A stretch of 64,000 bases of DNA from Mycolicibacterium komossense (GTDB taxonomy: Bacteria; Actinomycetota; Actinomycetes; Mycobacteriales; Mycobacteriaceae). Below, piece by piece: positions 1 through 8,191 of this stretch; position 1 is the stretch's first letter; each line of letters starts with the position of its first letter. Both the position numbers and the translations under genes were made by a program. The notes under the pieces are model-generated. The model saw only the letters and a program-made list of their open reading frames with translations. It searched no databases and was not told the DNA's origin. Where the stretch lies: NCBI RefSeq assembly GCF_025822605.1, contig NZ_JACKTY010000031.1, forward strand, positions 268,476-332,475, given 5' to 3'.

Positions 1-94
1 GGTAGCGCAATCGCGGTGGGCCCGTAAAGATTCATGGCAGCTTCCAGCTATTTTGTGGCGTCTGCAGCTTACTAATGACAGGCCCCCGCTGGTT

Positions 95-826
95 ATGTTT
101 CCTCGCATGACTCCGGCAGCGACGACTCCGACCCACTCATCGCTACTCGATCCGACTTCCCAAACGGTGATCGATACGTTGTATTCGCAGTCCAGACGCC
201 AAATGATGTCGGCACCGATGCTCCGGCACTACGCTCCCCGGCTGCCGAGCATGCTGCTGAAACGCCCCGTGCGGCCACCCAGCGACCCGAGTCTCTTCGA
301 TGACAAACTCCTGCCGATCAGCGCGGCCCAAGGCAACTTGTTGTATTTGCTGGTGCGTGCCCAACGCCCACGCTGCGTGGTCGAGTTCGGCACTTCGTTC
401 GGGGTATCGACGATTTACCTTGCCGCCGCCATGCGTGATACCGGCGTGGGCGGACACGTGATCGGCACTGAAATGGTGCCGTACAAAGTGGCCCAGGCAC
501 GGTCGAATCTAACCGCAGCAGGGCTGACTGATCATGTCGAGATCCGTGAGGGTGATGCCCGACAGACCCTACGAGAACTCGATCGTCCCATCGATTTTCT
601 CTTACTGGACGGTTGGCCGTCACTTGCGATCGAGGTACTACAAACCGCCGAGCCGATGTTGGCTAAGGGCGCCCTGATCGCGGTCGACAACATCGCACAT
701 TTCAGCAGCGAACTGCGCTCAGTGACCCAGCGCCTATCGCACCCGCCTTACCGGTCGACACTGCTGCCATTCAAAAGCGGCACGCTCGTGAGCGTGCACG
801 ACGGGTCTGGGACGTCTCATGCGTAG
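95..826 (+). CDS. class I SAM-dependent O-methyltransferase
   Basis: About 243 residues. The core from about residue 70 shows the Rossmann SAM-binding pattern: VVEFGTSFGVSTIYLA (motif I), then GTEMVPYK with the acidic ribose-binding residue, EIREGDARQTL, and DFLLLDGWPS followed by LIAVDNI. This is the arrangement of the caffeoyl-CoA/catechol O-methyltransferase (family 3) group. These enzymes transfer a methyl group from SAM to a hydroxyl of a small molecule; the acceptor cannot be read from sequence. No good ribosome binding site distinguishes ATG at 95 from ATG at 107. The gene stands alone, with only debris of another operon downstream on the opposite strand. Confidence 0.75.
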   Translation: MFPRMTPAATTPTHSSLLDPTSQTVIDTLYSQSRRQMMSAPMLRHYAPRLPSMLLKRPVRPPSDPSLFDDKLLPISAAQGNLLYLLVRAQRPRCVVEFGTSFGVSTIYLAAAMRDTGVGGHVIGTEMVPYKVAQARSNLTAAGLTDHVEIREGDARQTLRELDRPIDFLLLDGWPSLAIEVLQTAEPMLAKGALIAVDNIAHFSSELRSVTQRLSHPPYRSTLLPFKSGTLVSVHDGSGTSHA

Positions 827-917
827 AAATAACGAGACAACCCCGTCGGACAGACCTGAAGATCCGGTCGGTCTCTGCTCACCTGTCGCTCACACGGATC
901 GTATGCCGACTGGATTG

Positions 918-1070
918 TCACGAATGTGGGTTGGACTCGAGGAGTGCCCCGTAGGTGACGGATCGCGTTATTCCTCGGATATCGGGGACCATCCTCATCG
1001 GGCGGTCCAGACGCTGGGGATCGAACCCGATCGATGCCGGAGCGGCTTTTGGTAGCGGAGTTGTTGTCAT
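918..1070 (-). pseudogene. truncated N-terminus of a serine hydrolase (beta-lactamase class C/esterase family)
   Basis: The frame starts at ATG 1070 with a good upstream AAAGGTGG and runs only 50 codons. Residues about 13-30 (IGFDPQRLDRPMRMVPDI) look like the usual start of class C beta-lactamase-like esterases, just before the region that would lead to the SxxK motif. The similarity stops there and the frame terminates, so the catalytic domain is gone. The start overlaps the stop of the preceding frame by ATGA, as in an operon. This is the cut-off end of an operon read from 2480 leftward. Family assignment rests on a short stretch and is tentative. Confidence 0.45.
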
Positions 1071-1233
1071 GAGCCACCTTTCGCGAAGTCGGCGATGTCT
1101 GCGGCGGTGGACCGGCTGATGTCGGGGCAGCTGACCGGTAGGACCTCGAATGCGTGGCAGGCGCCCATCATTTGGCGGCAACGCGCCGAAACGCCGCTGG
1201 CCAACAGCAGAAGATAGAAAGCTTGGATGTCAT
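1067..1233 (-). pseudogene. remnant of a small gene between hydrolase genes, frameshifted
   Basis: ATG at 1233 overlaps the stop of the alpha/beta hydrolase (ATGA), and a stop at 1069-1067 overlaps the start of the serine-hydrolase fragment (ATGA). Both junctions look like normal operon coupling, but the 167 nt between them are not a multiple of three. The frame opened at 1233 stops near 1170. The frame that reaches 1067 (ending HAFEVLPVSCPDISRSTAAD...) has no good start of its own. The simplest reading is an internally deleted or frameshifted gene. I do not recognise the family. Confidence 0.4.
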
Positions 1234-2480
1234 GCGCTGATTCCTTCGCGGCGGTCGGCAGCGGACACGGTGCCGTCGAGCCAGTCGTAGATGCGCGCGA
1301 AGGCCAGGCGCCCTGCGCCGGCCTGGCAGTGCGCCCCGGCGCCCTCTGCTTCGGTGAACCGCAGCATAGCCTTCGGGCAGGTGAGGTGGTCGAACAGCAG
1401 CTGCGGTTGACCGTCGAAGAAGATGTCGCTGGCTGCCTCGCACACCAAGGTCGGACAGGTGATCTGCTCTGCGATTCCGCCAGCGAGCGTGTAATCGAGG
1501 TAGGACGCGAAAAACGCCCGCGGGCTGTCGACGCCCATGACGTACTGGCCGTGAGTGGCAGCCCAGCGGATGTTCGGGTCAGACGCCATGAGCTGGTCGA
1601 TCATCGCATCAACCTCCGGCGCGGACTCGGCCCGCAGCACGGCCTCTACCTCGGCACGGGAGCCGGGCATGGATCTCGTCACCGTGAGCCCCATGTCGTA
1701 GACACCGTCGAAGGCGATGCACGCGGCGAGTCGGTGCTCGTAGGCAGCCGCCCGCGGCGCCAGCAGTCCGCCCATGGAGGCTCCGAACAGCGCGATCTTG
1801 TCCGGGTCCACGCCGGGACGGTCAAGTACCCAGTCCAGGACGGGGGTGACCACGTGCTCCCAGTCGGTCCGGAAGACCAGGCGAGAGAAGTGCAGCGCGG
1901 CCGGTTGCCCCGGTCCGTCGAAGGTGACGACGTTATAGCCGCGCTCCTGCCCGGCCGCCGCGCCCATGAAGTGCATTTCTTCGCAGGTGCCGTCGAATCC
2001 ACTGTGCATGATGATCGTCGGGCTCGGCCCGGTATCTCCATCCCGCCGCACCGCGGGGTAGAAGTAGCCGTGTAGCACCGTGTCCTCGTAGGGGATCTCA
2101 ACGGGCTCCACAGGCGGATCGAACAGGGCCGCTGCAGCACGGAAGCAGTCCCGGGCCCGGGTGTAGGAATGGGCGATACGCGGGTCATCGGGATTGCCGT
2201 GCAGATAGAAGTCGGCCGACCGGTAGTAGTTACTGGCCCGCAGCAGGCCATCGCGGGCACTGACGAGATACCTTGCGGCGTACGCCTTTTCGGCTTCGCC
2301 GGCGATCCGGTCGGCGGTGTCCAGCCACTGGTCATACCAGCCGTCGTAGTCGCCGGCAGTGATGGCTTGGGCCGTGGTCAACACCTCGCCGATGTCAGCT
2401 CCACCGTACGGGGTGGCGCCGAGCACGCGCAGCGTCTCGAACCAGAACGAGGTGTCATCGGGGAACAGGACCGGTTGCAT
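1230..2480 (-). CDS. alpha/beta hydrolase, FrsA / dihydroxypseudooxynicotine-hydrolase-like
   Basis: 416 residues. An N-terminal helical cap of about 170 residues precedes a canonical alpha/beta-hydrolase domain: IIMHSGFDGTCEEMHF (oxyanion region), FDGPGQ, the nucleophile elbow GASMGG (Ser about residue 250), an acidic residue in ASDIFF and a late His in GAHCQAG. The large N-terminal cap is typical of the FrsA/DUF1100-like group that cleaves C-C or ester bonds in ketones and esters. The start is fixed by AAGGAG eight bases before ATG 2480. It diverges from a TetR gene over 88 bp containing two palindromes, so TetR control is likely. Downstream genes of its operon are degraded. Substrate unknown. 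Confidence 0.75.
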   Translation of the reverse strand: MQPVLFPDDTSFWFETLRVLGATPYGGADIGEVLTTAQAITAGDYDGWYDQWLDTADRIAGEAEKAYAARYLVSARDGLLRASNYYRSADFYLHGNPDDPRIAHSYTRARDCFRAAAALFDPPVEPVEIPYEDTVLHGYFYPAVRRDGDTGPSPTIIMHSGFDGTCEEMHFMGAAAGQERGYNVVTFDGPGQPAALHFSRLVFRTDWEHVVTPVLDWVLDRPGVDPDKIALFGASMGGLLAPRAAAYEHRLAACIAFDGVYDMGLTVTRSMPGSRAEVEAVLRAESAPEVDAMIDQLMASDPNIRWAATHGQYVMGVDSPRAFFASYLDYTLAGGIAEQITCPTLVCEAASDIFFDGQPQLLFDHLTCPKAMLRFTEAEGAGAHCQAGAGRLAFARIYDWLDGTVSAADRREGISA

Positions 2481-2499
2481 GAGCTACTCCTTAAACCAT

Positions 2500-2562
2500 C
2501 TTAAATGCTTTAAGCCACGGTACGGTCTCCGCTCATTAAACGCAATAGTGATGCTTTAGCAT
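2500..2562. promoter_or_regulatory. divergent promoter region with two palindromes (candidate TetR operators)
   Basis: In the AT-rich 88-bp gap between the hydrolase and TetR starts lie two perfect short palindromes: CTTAAA-tgc-TTTAAG at 2500-2514 and ATGCT-tt-AGCAT at 2551-2562. Both share the core TGCTTTA. The second ends six bases before the GTG start of the TetR gene, so binding there would repress the regulator itself. Palindromes are seen directly; the link to this TetR protein is inferred from position. Confidence 0.5.
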
Positions 2563-2568
2563 GTAGGC

Positions 2569-3153
2569 GTGACCGATGACAGAGAGGTGCGTCGCCGCCC
2601 GGGCGGACGGAGTGCGCGGGTCACCGCGGCGGTTCACACGGCCGTGGACGAACTGCTCGTCGAGGAGGGCCCGGGCGGGTTCACGGTCGCCGACGTCGCC
2701 CGACGTGCCGGGGTGAACCCGAGCAGCATCCATCGGCGATGGGGCAGCCTGGAGGCGGTCATCCTGGAGCTGGAGGCGGCCAAGCTCACCGAGATCTCAC
2801 CGTTGCCCGACACCGGAACGTTGCGCGGCGACCTGCTCGCCTACGCGCGGACCGCCGCCGCCGACATCGTCCGCCCTGGCCGGTTGGCGTTCCTGCAAGC
2901 GTTGATCGGCGCCCGAGACTTGAATACCGAACAACGGTCCGCTCCCCTGCTACAGCGAGCGGCACAGCTTCAGTCGATGCTGGACCGCGCCCGCGATCGC
3001 GGCGAACCGTCGCTGCACTACACCGCCATCGTGGATTGCATCCTGGCCCCCGTCTACCTGCGGTACCTGCTCGGCATGAGTATCGACGAGCCCGACCTCG
3101 AGCTATTCCTCGACCGCACCCTCGCCTCGACGGCGCTGCCAAATACCCGCTGA
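2569..3153 (+). CDS. TetR family transcriptional regulator
   Basis: 194 residues from GTG 2569. Residues about 15-65 form the TetR helix-turn-helix (AVDELLVEEGPGGFTVADVARRAGVNPSSIHRRWGS in outline), with the ligand-binding domain following. The HRRWGSLEAVI version of the recognition helix is common in actinobacterial TetR proteins with the TetR_C-type C-terminus. It lies divergently from the alpha/beta hydrolase gene and probably controls it and itself through the palindromes in the gap. The inducer is not predictable. Confidence 0.85.
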   Translation: MTDDREVRRRPGGRSARVTAAVHTAVDELLVEEGPGGFTVADVARRAGVNPSSIHRRWGSLEAVILELEAAKLTEISPLPDTGTLRGDLLAYARTAAADIVRPGRLAFLQALIGARDLNTEQRSAPLLQRAAQLQSMLDRARDRGEPSLHYTAIVDCILAPVYLRYLLGMSIDEPDLELFLDRTLASTALPNTR

Positions 3154-3278
3154 CACTGGGCTATTCGCCCCGCCTGGCGGCGCCTCGCTGTTGTTAAGCT
3201 GCGTACAGTCTGCTCGGGACCGTGCCGCTTCCTCGTCTCAGAGCTGATCGTCGGAACCGACCGACGATCCCCTGGCTG

Positions 3279-4589
3279 TCACGAAGTCGTCGGCAGTTCG
3301 GGATCACGAGCGGGCTGCACCAACCGGAACCCGGATTTTGAACGCTCCATCTCCCGCCGCTGGAAGTGCCCCTCGATCTGGTGTTTGTCGAGTACGCCCG
3401 AGAGGATCAGAGTCTTGTCGGCGTCCCAGCGGTACCGGATTTCGGTTGGGAAGTCGGAGAGTCGCTGGCGGATCAGGAGCTTTCCCTCTTGCAGGTCAAG
3501 TGCCCACACAGTCGTCGCGCCCGAGGGCGCTTGGCTGACGAAGGTTGTGTAATCCGTGCGATCGGTAATCGCCACATTCGCCCAAGGATTCGGATCCCGC
3601 CCCGTCATCGTCGCGGGTGCGCCGTCTACTGTGAACGACGTCGCCTGCCATTCACCATCGAGAGCCGATCGCGGCGTATGCATGTTGTTGATGCCGATCA
3701 CGGCTACGACTCCAAACAGCGCCGAATGTGCCACCACCACAAACAACCCGAGGTAGGACGCCGCTCTGCGGAAGGATCTCCTTCCGGGCGCCGGCCACAG
3801 CCTCCGCGGCGGGAGCGGCGTGCTGTTCGTGAGAACTCGCAACATATTCGACCAGTAAGGGAAGGTGATGGCGATAGCTGTGGCGAGCAGGGTCCCCGAC
3901 AGGAGTTTGACCGGAACGTCGTAGCAGAGATTGAGCAGAAATACTTGCGCCATAGCCAGCATGGCCAGAATCCCACCGGCCAGCCAGGTGCGTCTCCACA
4001 GCAGCAGAATTCCCGCGGTGAATTCCGCCAGGCCGCTGGCGATCGAATAGACGTCCGACGCGCCCATGAAGGTCCACAATGTGTCTTTGAGTCCGAGGTC
4101 ACCCACGAGAGTGAGTTGATGCGCCGGCTGCGTCATGTACCCCATTTGGATAGGTATTAACTTCGCAATACCGTATGCGAGCAGCTCAACAGCGAGACCT
4201 ATTCTGGCAACCTCGAACAACGCCCGACCTAAACTCCGGTAGTTATCTCGTTTGCGGTCGAGAACACTCCACACGCCGGCTGCCACTATCGCGATGACGA
4301 GGCATCCAACCAGGGCACACCAATCCCCCAGCCTATCCCCGCTGTTCGTAGCATCCATGGCAACACCGCGCCCGCGCATCAGCGCGCTGCCAACCTGCGC
4401 GAAACCCGCCCCGATCGGCATAATCAGCGCATTCAACGCCACGAAATTGCCGTATACGAACACAACCAGCACGGATCCGCCGATCGCGAAAAGCAGCCTG
4501 AATCCGATCAATCCGAGCGGGCTCCACGAGCCTTCGCTCGGAACATCCTTTCGCACAATCGAATTCGAATCCAGCGTCGAGGATGGCAT
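3279..4589 (-). CDS. DoxX-like membrane protein with C-terminal soluble domain
   Basis: 436 residues. Hydrophobic stretches from about residue 25 to 270 give roughly seven or eight membrane segments, including the LGLKDTLWTFMGASDVYSI and AEFTAGILLLWRRTW segments typical of DoxX/DoxD-like proteins. After a last membrane helix (LGLFVVVAHSALFGVVAVIGI) come about 140 soluble residues with a GEWQATSFTVDG start and alternating beta-like pattern, resembling lipocalin-like domains. AAGG lies about nine bases before ATG 4589. No obvious operon partners. Role unknown; DoxX-type proteins have been linked to redox or quinone functions in general. Confidence 0.65.
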   Translation of the reverse strand: MPSSTLDSNSIVRKDVPSEGSWSPLGLIGFRLLFAIGGSVLVVFVYGNFVALNALIMPIGAGFAQVGSALMRGRGVAMDATNSGDRLGDWCALVGCLVIAIVAAGVWSVLDRKRDNYRSLGRALFEVARIGLAVELLAYGIAKLIPIQMGYMTQPAHQLTLVGDLGLKDTLWTFMGASDVYSIASGLAEFTAGILLLWRRTWLAGGILAMLAMAQVFLLNLCYDVPVKLLSGTLLATAIAITFPYWSNMLRVLTNSTPLPPRRLWPAPGRRSFRRAASYLGLFVVVAHSALFGVVAVIGINNMHTPRSALDGEWQATSFTVDGAPATMTGRDPNPWANVAITDRTDYTTFVSQAPSGATTVWALDLQEGKLLIRQRLSDFPTEIRYRWDADKTLILSGVLDKHQIEGHFQRREMERSKSGFRLVQPARDPELPTTS

Positions 4590-4713
4590 GACCAGACCTT
4601 AGCATCAGTCGATACATCCCCAATATCACGGCATTGAGATCTCAGCCAGCCAATCACCATGGTCGATCAGATAATGTTCGAAACATTTTGTCCGCCAAAA
4701 TATCTCCGAAACG

Positions 4714-5502
4714 TCATGGCTTCTTGGACGACTCGGCCCCCTTGGAGACGGGTGCTATCGAAAAGCCCGGTGGCGCTGCGACGCTCAATATCTCACGCAG
4801 CCTGTCCCCCAGTTCGTTCAGGCGGTCTCCGCCCATACGACTGCTCGGGCCCGTGACGCTTACCGCTATGGGACGGCCGGTCGGACGCCTCAACGCCACG
4901 CCCACGCAGCAGATTCCCACTTCGTTCTCTTCACGCTCGATGGCGTAACCGTGCACTCGCGCCTCGGTCACGGCCCGCGAAAATCGTTCGGCGACAACTG
5001 GGTCAGCATTGGCGGTATGGGCGGATAGCAGGGTGTCGGTGCCGCCGTCGGCGGCGATCATTGCCCGCCCGAGCGCCGTGGTGAGCACGCTGACCTGGCG
5101 ACCGACGCGGGACCATACTCGGATGGTGCGGTCGGGCTCGACCTTGTCCAGGTAGAGCACATTGCGGCCGTCCAGTATGCCGAGGTGCACCAATTCCTGC
5201 GCCTCCTCACAGATCGCGAGCAGTGCCGGGCGGAACAGCGTCGGCAAGTTCTCCTCTCGCATGAACTGGTCAACCAGCAGAGCCGGCCGCGAGCCCAACC
5301 GATAGCGCTGCTTGGCATCTTGCTCGGCGAACCCCCGGTGCTGCAGGGCCTGCAAGGTGCGGTGGGCTGACGCCTTGTTCAGTCCGCTCGCCTCGACGAC
5401 ATCCCGCAAAGCCAATCCGTCTGGGCCAGCCGCAGCAAGTAATTCGATGAGCGCGAGCGCCTTATCGACACTGCCGACAGGGGATGCGTGGTTGCCGTCC
5501 AT
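4714..5502 (-). CDS. IclR family regulator of the hexonate operon
   Basis: 262 residues from ATG 5502 (GGGAGAG ends seven bases upstream; ATGs at 5508 and 5526 are alternatives). Residues about 10-70 form the winged HTH (VDKALALIELLA ... GLALRDVVEASGLNKASAHRTLQAL), followed by the IclR effector domain (LVHLGILDGRNVLYLDKVE, TALGRAMIA, EENEVGICCVGVALRR). It is divergent from the sugar-acid operon starting at 5671 and is the obvious candidate to bind the tandem sites in the gap. The effector is probably a pathway intermediate such as KDG or the hexonate; this is inference. Confidence 0.85.
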   Translation of the reverse strand: MDGNHASPVGSVDKALALIELLAAAGPDGLALRDVVEASGLNKASAHRTLQALQHRGFAEQDAKQRYRLGSRPALLVDQFMREENLPTLFRPALLAICEEAQELVHLGILDGRNVLYLDKVEPDRTIRVWSRVGRQVSVLTTALGRAMIAADGGTDTLLSAHTANADPVVAERFSRAVTEARVHGYAIEREENEVGICCVGVALRRPTGRPIAVSVTGPSSRMGGDRLNELGDRLREILSVAAPPGFSIAPVSKGAESSKKP

Positions 5503-5598
5503 GATCACCATCTCTCCCGTCGCCACCTCTGTCTATCCGAGAGCCTGACACACCCGCGGCAGTGAGCCTTGACACGTCACCACCCAGCTGCGAGTGTA

Positions 5599-5635
5599 GT
5601 TCACATTACGATACATGCGGTTCATAATACGGAAC
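5599..5635. promoter_or_regulatory. tandem IclR-type operator half-palindromes
   Basis: Two similar 16-mers lie 21 bp apart (two helical turns): GTTCACATTACGATAC at 5599-5614 and GTTCATAATACGGAAC at 5620-5635. The second is an imperfect palindrome with GTTC/GAAC ends, the form bound by several IclR proteins. They sit in the divergent gap, 36 bp upstream of the first operon gene. Binding by the adjacent IclR protein is inferred. Confidence 0.55.
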
Positions 5636-5670
5636 GAATCGCCACTTCGACCATTTTTGGGAGCGCAACG

Positions 5671-7164
5671 ATGCGACGACTGTCCCGCCATACCACCCCG
5701 GCGGGCACCCTGATCGGCGCTGCGGCAGGGGATCTGACGGGGATCGTGCACCTGGGATTGGGTAACTTTCACCGGGCCCACGCCGCGGTCTACACGGCCG
5801 ATGCGCTTGCCGCTCGGCCCGGAGACTGGGGCATCTATGGCTTCGCCAATCGCTCTCCCGCCGTGGTTTCGGCGATGCGCGCCCAGGAGGGGCGATATGC
5901 GATTGTGGAGTATTCCGATGACGGGCGCCGGGTTGGCGTCCTCGACGTCCATCGCAACCTGGGCGTGGTCGCCGAGGATCGTGACGCGTTCGTGGCCGCG
6001 CTGGCCGATCCGGCGCACCGGATTCTCACGTTGACTGTCAGCGAGGTCGGCTACTGCCGCTCACCCCGCACTGGCACACTCGACCTCGACCTCGCTGATG
6101 TCCGCGCCGACCTCGCCAATCCCAGTCATCCCCGCAGCACGGTCGGGCTCATCGCACGCGGTCTGGCAGTCCGCGCCGCACAGGGGGCTCCGATCGCCGT
6201 CCTGTCGTGCGACAACCTGCAGTCCAACGGGCACGCCACACGATCCGTGGTCACCGAGTTTCTTCATGCCAGTGGGGCTTCCGAGGACGTCCTGAGCTTC
6301 GTCGCCAATCAGGTCAGCTTCCCGAATTCGATGGTGGACCGGATCGTGCCGGCAACGACCAGCCAGACCAGCGCCGAGGTCGCCGAGCTGATCGGAGTGG
6401 ACGACCGCTGTCCCGTGCCCGCCGAGAGCTTCACCATGTGGGTTTTGGAGGACGACTTCGCCGCCGGCCGGCCGGCCTGGGAGCAGGCGGGGGCGATCAT
6501 GAGCGACGAGGTGCAGGCTTACGAACTGGTCAAGTTGAGGCTGCTCAACGGATCGCATTCACTGATCGCGTATCTGGGCATCCTGGACGGCCAGGCCGGG
6601 ATCGCCGATGCCTGGGCGCAGGACTTCGTCCAGGACGCGGTGCGCGCCGGCATCGCCGTGGACTACCTGCCCACCATCGCGCTGCCCAAGGGGTTCGACC
6701 CGGATGCCTACCTCAGGTCGCTCGCACACCGCTGGGCCAACGCGGCGTTGGGCCACCGCACGTCCCAGGTGGGCACCGACGGTTCGGTGAAGCTCTTGCA
6801 GCGCATCCCCGAGCCGGCCCTCATCGCGTTGCGCGCCGGTCGGGTGCCGCACCTGCTGGCCCTGACGGTGGCCGGGTGGATCTGCACTGCCGCTCCACCA
6901 CCAGGTTTCGATCCCGGTCCTTATGCCGCCGAAGTTCGCGAACCCGCCCGCCCGCGGCTCGCGGAAGTGACCAGAGCCGCAACCAGTCCGCGAGATCACG
7001 CAATAGCGGTGTTGCGCAACGGATTTCTCCCCGACACCCTCACCGAGCACACCGCATTCACCGACCGGGTGGCCGATCTCGTGCTGGCGATCACACGAAG
7101 CGGAGTGCGTGCGGCCGCACGTGAAGCCACCGAGGCAGCCAACCAAGACAGGAAGGTGCCATGA
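5671..7164 (+). CDS. uxuB: mannitol dehydrogenase family; fructuronate reductase (mannonate oxidoreductase)
   Basis: 497 residues from ATG 5671, chosen because GGGAG lies seven bases upstream. The N-terminal Rossmann part begins GIVHLGLGNFHRAHAAVYTDA-like, followed by LTVSEVGYCR, SCDNLQSNGHATR, FPNSMVDRIVPATT and the catalytic-helix segment YELVKLRLLNGSHSLIAYLG, whose Lys and Asn/His are the hallmark of polyol-specific long-chain dehydrogenases. The family converts D-fructuronate and D-mannonate with NAD(H). Mannonate dehydratase in the same operon supports fructuronate/mannonate over mannitol. Its stop overlaps the next start (ATGA), so translation is coupled. Confidence 0.85.
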   Translation: MRRLSRHTTPAGTLIGAAAGDLTGIVHLGLGNFHRAHAAVYTADALAARPGDWGIYGFANRSPAVVSAMRAQEGRYAIVEYSDDGRRVGVLDVHRNLGVVAEDRDAFVAALADPAHRILTLTVSEVGYCRSPRTGTLDLDLADVRADLANPSHPRSTVGLIARGLAVRAAQGAPIAVLSCDNLQSNGHATRSVVTEFLHASGASEDVLSFVANQVSFPNSMVDRIVPATTSQTSAEVAELIGVDDRCPVPAESFTMWVLEDDFAAGRPAWEQAGAIMSDEVQAYELVKLRLLNGSHSLIAYLGILDGQAGIADAWAQDFVQDAVRAGIAVDYLPTIALPKGFDPDAYLRSLAHRWANAALGHRTSQVGTDGSVKLLQRIPEPALIALRAGRVPHLLALTVAGWICTAAPPPGFDPGPYAAEVREPARPRLAEVTRAATSPRDHAIAVLRNGFLPDTLTEHTAFTDRVADLVLAITRSGVRAAAREATEAANQDRKVP

Positions 7165-8189
7165 AAGCACTCGCGATCCACGGCAAAGAGGACATCCGCT
7201 GGGAGGAACGCAGCGAGCCGGTCCCGGCCGACGGCGAGGTCCGGCTACGGGTCAGCTACGTGGGTATCTGCGGCTCGGACCTGCACTACTACTTTCACGG
7301 GGCCAACGGCGAGAACGTGGTACGTGAGCCTTTCACTCCCGGCCACGAACTGTCGGGCGTCGTCGATCTCGACCCGTCCGGGCGTTACCCGGCGGGCACC
7401 GCGGTGACGGTGCACCCCGCCCGGTACGGGCAGCCGGTGCCAGGGCTGACCGATCGCCCCCACCTGCGTCCCGGCGGGGACTACCTCGGTAGTGCGGCCA
7501 CCTTCCCGCATCGGCAGGGCGGTGCAGCCGAACTGCTGATCGTCGAAGACCAGATGCTTCGTGCACTACCCGCCGGGTTGCCGCTACGCCGAGCAGCGCT
7601 GGCCGAGCCGCTGGCGGTGGCACTGCACGCGGTCGGACTGGCCGGTGACCTGGCCGGCCGGCGTGTGCTGGTGATCGGCGCCGGCCCGATCGGCCTGCTC
7701 GTCGTCGCCGCCGCCGCGCATCGTGGCGCCACCGAGATCGGGGTGAGCGATCTGCGCCCGGAGCCGTTGGCCCGAGCTCTGGCGTTGGGAGCGACCGAAC
7801 CCGTCCTGGTGGGGCGCGACGACATCGCCGACGAGTCCTACGACGTCATCTTCGAATGCTCCGGCGTGGGCGTCTCCCTGACCCAGGCGGTGCGCGCCGC
7901 GCGCCGCGCCGGGACGGTTGTGCAGGTTGGCACACTTCCCAACAGCGAGATCTCGGTCAATTTGGCGCCGATGCTGAGCAAGGAACTCCGTCTACTGGGC
8001 GCCTTACGGTTCGCAGGCGAAATCGACGACGCGATCAGCCTGCTCGCCGCCTCCGACCGCTTCGATGCGGTCATCTCCCACGTTGTCCCGGCAACCGACG
8101 CCGTCGATGCCTTCACCTTGGCGCGGGATGCCTCGGCATCGGCCAAGGTCCTGCTTGCGCTCCAATCCGACACTCACGACGAGGGATAG
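7161..8189 (+). CDS. idnD: zinc-type alcohol dehydrogenase, L-idonate/L-gulonate 5-dehydrogenase-like
   Basis: 342 residues. Catalytic zinc site: Cys37 in GICGSD, His62-Glu63 in PGHE, and the later Glu in AEPLAVAL; NAD-binding VIGAGPIGLLVV near residue 170. The GSAATFPHRQGGAAE stretch is characteristic of L-idonate 5-dehydrogenases. The loop at about residues 90-112 contains no cysteine, so the structural zinc of classical medium-chain dehydrogenases is absent. It would oxidise L-gulonate to D-fructuronate, or L-idonate to 5-ketogluconate. With UxuB and ManD in the operon the former fits best. The symbol marks family, not proven substrate. Confidence 0.75.
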   Translation: MKALAIHGKEDIRWEERSEPVPADGEVRLRVSYVGICGSDLHYYFHGANGENVVREPFTPGHELSGVVDLDPSGRYPAGTAVTVHPARYGQPVPGLTDRPHLRPGGDYLGSAATFPHRQGGAAELLIVEDQMLRALPAGLPLRRAALAEPLAVALHAVGLAGDLAGRRVLVIGAGPIGLLVVAAAAHRGATEIGVSDLRPEPLARALALGATEPVLVGRDDIADESYDVIFECSGVGVSLTQAVRAARRAGTVVQVGTLPNSEISVNLAPMLSKELRLLGALRFAGEIDDAISLLAASDRFDAVISHVVPATDAVDAFTLARDASASAKVLLALQSDTHDEG

Positions 8190-8191
8190 CG

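Noticed and set aside
1227..2075. Long plus-strand frame opposite the alpha/beta hydrolase
   Set aside because: Shadow of the hydrolase gene: no family pattern, high Arg/Gly/His content, no ribosome binding site.
6207..7124. 305-codon frame inside the fructuronate reductase gene
   Set aside because: Arg/Pro-rich +1 shadow of a clear family protein in the other frame.
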